Below, piece by piece: positions 59,301-64,000 of a stretch of DNA of 64,000 bases. The stretch's first letter is position 1. Each line of letters starts with the position of its first letter. Made by a program: the position numbers and the translations under genes. The notes below the pieces were generated by a model, which saw only the letters and a program-made list of their open reading frames with translations, was not told where the DNA came from and searched no databases. This DNA comes from Acanthornis magna (Eukaryota; Chordata; Aves; Passeriformes; Acanthizidae). The stretch spans positions 11,364,001 through 11,428,000 of the forward strand of contig JAWUZG010000032.1 in assembly GCA_036785705.1 (NCBI GenBank), written 5' to 3'.

Positions 59301-62300
59301 ACAAAAGAAATACAGTCTAGAGTGCTCATGAACAACACTTAGGGTCATGACTGTCACTAGACTACAAGCTCAAGAAAAAAATGCAGGTGTTTATGCAAGT
59401 ATTTGAGTTGCCCAAAATTACTGGTCTATAAGTAGCCTCTTTGCTAAGAGAATAACTTTGCACATCACTAGACAAAACAAAGTCAGTATAGATTAGGTGA
59501 ATAAGTAGTTGAAAACCTACATTGAAATAGTAGTTACCAAGGGCTCACTGCCAAAACAAAAGCAATAAGTAAGTGTGGTTCAAAACAGGTTTTATCTAAG
59601 TCAAAACTTATCATGATACAAAATATTTTCATTTATTACATAAATATAATTACAATTTAGTGTGTGTTATTATTGATTATATTGTGTACAATATTATGTA
59701 TTGTTAGAAATAATGTTCAGTATTTACATGAGCGACTTGAATAACAAGACAGACAATTCATTTATGAACAAGGCACTTGCAAATAAGCTACATAAGGATC
59801 ATTAATAAGTGCCATACATAAGACAGATGAGGGAATTACAGTTCTCTATGCTTTGAATCTTTGCATTAAAAATTTTCATTCAATTACTTATTGCATGCAT
59901 TGTAGTAATCTTCCAAAAAGTTGGAAACACTACACCTGTTTCAATCTGCAGCACTTTAGTCAAATTTATTTATACCTTAAAATTTAAATAAAGTTATGAT
60001 AAGATAAGGAAAGGCAATTTAAAAAAATAGAAAGAATAGAAGAGGTACTGAGTTGCCTTAACATTTTCTCCCATTGTTTTCTTTTGAGAAGAATAAAATG
60101 GCGTGTTGACAAACAGCCACTGTGCAGAATGTCTCTAAATTGTACTGTGTGAATTGATTCCTTATTCATGTGTATATTTCATTAAATGACCTTAATGCCT
60201 TTCACTTTCTCAATGTAGGAAATAAGTACTCAAACAAGGAGACAGAGATTAGCTTCAATTATTTAAAAAATCAACTTTATTTTCCTAGAGATTATCAGTC
60301 TTTTCCATGGAATTCATAATTCAACTAAGGCATTGTTCACCTGGCGGATATTTACAAATCTTATTTCTTCAGGTCCCTTCTTTCAGTAGTCTTTAGATAT
60401 CTGCCACAAATGCTCTTTCATGGGAGCATGATCTGGCACTGCTTTCTCATCTTCGTATCAATTCTCTTCAAGCACAGGTGCTTCCCCAAGTGCCATTCAT
60501 GCCATCATTCCACTTGTGAGCCATCAGCAAACAATGAGGCAATTCAGAAAGAGAGCAAGATTTGGACACCTGACTGTGTTAAATATTTCCACTCACCTGG
60601 CAAGCAAGTCACAACAATTCATTGATGAATATACAGCATGGGTTTTATTCAGTGATAAACAATGGCTACATTACTGGTATTCTTCCATTTCGTAAATCAC
60701 TAACATCAGAAGGTGAACAGGACACTGAGCAAATAAACAAGATAGTGGTGGAAATTAGGCCCAGGTTTTGAGACATCTATAGAATAAATACTCCATTTGC
60801 CTATCCTGTGCTGTCCTTTTAATGGTTCCAGAAAAACCTTTGCTCAAATAAACAGCTTATCAGAAAATACTTATCAGGAAAGGACTGTGTTCATCAAGTA
60901 CCTACCAGAGAAATCAATTTCTGGAAAAGATAAGGAATAGATAATGTGCTTCATTGTCATACTTTCTGCTTTCAATCATACATTTCTCCACTGTATTATT
61001 TGACAGTCTGTTTGTATTACAAGACAAGGCCATAAATTATCCCACATATCTCATAAAAACCAGATATTTTCTGGAAATAAAACACCCTCCACATATCAAA
61101 TCTAATTTAAATAAATTTGTTAATGATAAGGAACAAATACCAGGATGCTTCATTTGAGCTCCAGCATCCAGCTTTGAAAAGTATATCCAAGAACATAAAT
61201 TTTAAAGCTCCCCTATTTAAGGATATGGCTTTATAAACCATTGAAATGGTTGGCATGCCAGGAAAAGGTCAAAAGTTACAAGGCTAAGCATAAAAACTAA
61301 CAAGAGAGCTACAGAGTTCATTAAAAGTCAATCCTGTCCTTGCACACAGGATCAGATATTTGCTTTCTTTTTATTTTATTGAATGAGAAAACGCATTTCT
61401 TATAACCATAACAATTATTTTTAACATGAGTTAAAGTACCAAGCACTTCCACATATGAGCTCATGCTAAATAAAGATGAGGCACAAAATAAAGCTGTTTC
61501 TGTTTTTCCTTCATATGTTTCCTGTCTCCCCAGGCCTGCCTCTCCTGTTTTAGCAGTATTGATGTTACCAGCCCCCAGGCAGAGGGAAGCAGTCCTTGGC
61601 AGACAGTATCTAGATCAAATTTTTCCCTTGATTTCATAATCTGGGGCTGTCAGCCCAAGAGTCTGGACTGGCTTCTTATAGAAAAACAGTGTTTCTCAGG
61701 ACTTTCTTTAACATATGTTCTAATGTCAATGGCGTTACCATCTCTGTCAAGAAATAATGCACTCAGGTCACAGTATTTGTTCTACCTGGTTTGTTTCACT
61801 GTGCTACAAGTGACAAAAGAGCATGCAAAGGTTAATTTAACCAAAAATGCTGATATATACTGAGTGTGAGCTCTGACAAATAATACAGACAGCACATCAT
61901 TAAAGAGAGCTTCTGGGGGAACAAAAAAGAAAGGTAGAAAAATAACCAAACTCAACAAGTCTGAGTTCTGAAAATAGACAGAGTAAAGCAAATATACTTT
62001 AAAGGCTTAGCATAGTAAGAACATGCCTTTGATGAAGAAAGGACCCAGATGCAGAAGATAAAAGAATAAGCAGAATATTTATCTGATGGGTTTGTTGTTT
62101 GCTTGCTTGTTTATTTTTACAGATAAATGATCAGGAACCTTACCTATGGAAGAGAACACTATTCTAAATATTTTCCCAGGAATATTTCTGCCATTTTGAC
62201 TGATGATCATTCAACACACGTACACAGATAACTTGGCATATACCATCAACATGCCTGGGAATTGGTAGAATGCTGTCTGGTTTAGGCAGAACTACATGAG

Positions 62301-62488
62301 TTTGAAGGATCTGCAGAGTAAGCTTAAGGGTATGCAGTTATGTTGCTCCTGTTTCTTCTTGTCTATACAAAATTTTAGACTGCTCTGAAAGCTCTGAAAT
62401 GCCTCCTAAGTGTTGCCAAACTCAGCTGTTATTTACTGGATGCTCTGCATCCAGATAGGGTTTCTAAAAATCCCAGAGCTAGTGACTG
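56310..62488. other. Mostly gene-free; one weak exon candidate
   Basis: No gene is firmly supported. A possible exon on the minus strand at 56749-56829 is listed separately. A 13-bp repeat (ctatcagtgactc) is duplicated near 57545-57572, and a 9-bp-arm hairpin (ctgccaaga / tcttggcag) lies at 59116-59137. Confidence 0.5.
56749..56829 (-). CDS. Weak candidate internal exon (81 bp)
   Basis: On the minus strand an acceptor-like TTTCCATCACCCGTTCAAG is followed by 81 bp without a stop and then a donor-like AAAGG|GTATGA. The frame reads through IQEIKDGTATAYGTKSQPP and then SNGYPKGYDPG in the flank, with a protein-like mix of residues and higher GC than the neighbours. The frame stays open for some 80 codons around it. 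I do not recognise the protein. In AT-rich DNA an open run this long can occur by chance, and the acceptor has a poor base at -3, so this is tentative. Confidence 0.2.
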
Positions 62489-62572
62489 AAGGTGTCCCTA
62501 CTCATTGTGGGGGGGTGGATGAGATGAATTTTAAAGGTCCTTTCCAACCCAAACTATTCTATGATTGTATGT
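62489..62572 (+). mobile_element. CR1 LINE 3' tail fragment
   Basis: An 84-bp CR1 tail: 'gtgtccctactcattgtggg', 'gatgaattttaaaggtcctt', 'tccaacccaaactattctat', ending gattgtatg. Its tail faces that of the minus-strand CR1 260 bp downstream. Confidence 0.85.
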
Positions 62573-62831
62573 TTCTCCAAGTTTACACCAGTATTTGTCC
62601 AAGTAAGAGGAGATGACCAGAACGGAAAAATCCAGTACAGAAAGCGACAGCTTCCAGAACAACCAAGCATGTTTTAAGACAAAACCATTTTAAACATTGA
62701 TCACCTAGCTCTTTCTGCCTTCCCAACATCAAGGTATTATTTATCTGAATGAGAGAGAGAGATTTTAAGTACACTTTTTTATATGTGTGCCTTAACTTCC
62801 AGTGAGGGAATTCCTCAAACAATCAAATAAT

Positions 62832-64000
62832 CATAGAATGGCCTGGGTTGGAAGGGACCTTAGAGATCATCCAGTTCCAACCCCCCTGCCATGGGCAGGG
62901 ACACCTTCCACTAGACCAGGTTGCTCAGTCCCCCATCCAACCTGGCCTTGAACACTTCCAGAATTGGGCCATACACAGCTTCCCTGGGAAACCTGTTCCA
63001 GTGCCTCACCATCCCACAATAATTTTTTTGTCCTTACATATAATTTAAACCTGCTCTCTTTCAGTTTGAAGCCATTCCCCCTTGTCCCATCACTGTATGC
63101 CCTTGTAAAAAGTCTCTCTTTCTCTCCATCTTTTTTTCTTCAGGTACTAGAAGGCTATGATCAGGTTACCCTGAAGCCTTTTCTTTTCCAGGCTGAACAA
63201 ATTCAATTCTCCCAGCCTTTCGTCATAGAAGGCATGCCATCCCTCTAATCCTCCTGGTGGCCCTCCTCTGGACCTGCTCCAACAGGTCCGTCCTGTCCTG
63301 AGTTGGATGCAGCACTGCACGTGGGGTCTCACCAGAGCAGAGCAGAGGAGCGGAATCCCCTCCCTCCCCTGCTGCCCACCCTGCTCTGGATACAGCCCAG
63401 GACACGTTTGGCTCTCTGGGCTGGGAGTGCTCATTGCTGGGTCATGTCCAGCCTCTCCTCCACCAGCACCACCAAATCCTTCCCTGCAGATCTCCTCTAG
63501 ATCTGTTCATCCCCCACCCTGTCTTGATGCCTGTCAGGGATTGTCCTGACTGAGGTGCAGCTCCTCCCATTTGGTCTTGTTGAACCTCATGAGATTCCCA
63601 CAGGCCCAATTCTCGAGCTTGTCCAGGTTGCTCTGGAAGCCATTCCATCCTTCAGCCACACCACTCAGCTCAGTCTCATCTGCAAATGTGCTGAAGGTGC
63701 ATTCAATTGCTTTGTATCATTAATGCAGACATTAAATAACACTGGTCCCAATACAGACCCCTGAGGAACACCACTTGTCACCAAGGTCCATCAGGATTCT
63801 GAGCCACTGATCACAACCCTCTGCATGTGACTGTCCAATCAATTCCTCATCCACCTAACAGTCCATCCATCGAATCCTTCTGTCTCCAATTTAGAGGGAA
63901 GGATGTGGTGGGGAACTGTGTCAAAGGCTTTACAGAAGCCCAGATAAATGACATCTGTGGCCCTTCCCTTGTCCACTGATTGGGGTCACTCCATCACAGC
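62832..64000 (-). mobile_element. CR1 LINE, 3' UTR and RT domain, runs off window
   Basis: A long minus-strand CR1 copy. It begins with the 3' tail 'catagaatggcctgggttgg' at 62832, then the 3' UTR, the ORF2 C-terminus (EQVQRRATRRIRGMA near 63223-63280), and the reverse transcriptase core near the window edge. Visible RT motifs are GVPQGSVLGPVLFN at about 63730-63771 and [10 protein letters not shown] at 63908-63937. At least two in-frame stops lie between these motifs, and the FADD box is lost to a frameshift, so it is dead. The upstream part lies outside the window. Confidence 0.93.

Overview
The window looks like a gene-poor stretch of a bird chromosome, probably a songbird. The evidence is a scatter of CR1 LINE copies ending in the typical avian 3' tail of short ATTCTATG-like repeats, an avian-style class III (ERV-L-like) provirus, and otherwise AT-rich DNA with no convincing host gene. 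The lineage call is inference from repeat types.

The dominant object is a nearly intact endogenous retrovirus on the minus strand (12531-19893, 7,363 bp). Its two 952-bp LTRs look identical and it is flanked by a 5-bp duplication CTTGG. In its own direction (right to left) it has: 5' LTR, a primer binding site matching tRNA-Lys(CUU), a 675-codon gag, an in-frame UAG inside a perfect 9-bp hairpin, pol (protease, reverse transcriptase, a decayed first RNase H, an active-type RNase H, integrase), a weak polypurine tract and the 3' LTR. There is no env and no dUTPase. Pol carries one in-frame TGA in the zinc-binding part of integrase. The Gag is odd: about 135 hydrophobic N-terminal residues with several possible membrane segments, nine 7-residue repeats, a Pro/Glu stretch, a capsid-like region, a coiled coil and an Arg-rich tail with no CCHC zinc knuckle.

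The rest is mostly older transposon debris. CR1 pieces on the plus strand lie at 2015-3366, 3480-3580, 5330-5850, 26980-27079, 35330-35835, 40535-40798, 43425-44040 and 62489-62572. CR1 pieces on the minus strand lie at 41330-42180 (old), 45057-45400 and 62832-64000 (running off the window). Solo LTRs of three other families are at 39340-39606 (plus, TSD ACAAC), 55567-56305 (minus, TSD GGTA) and about 51985-52340 (minus, left edge uncertain). Between these lie AT-rich stretches with microsatellites, a 21-base poly-C, some short palindromes, and one weak candidate exon near 56749-56829 on the minus strand.

The provirus elements would work together as an env-less, cell-internal retroelement. 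The LTRs drive one transcript, tRNA-Lys primes reverse transcription, Gag assembles (perhaps on an internal membrane), and Gag-Pol would be made by stop-codon readthrough. This copy should not make full-length integrase because of the TGA.
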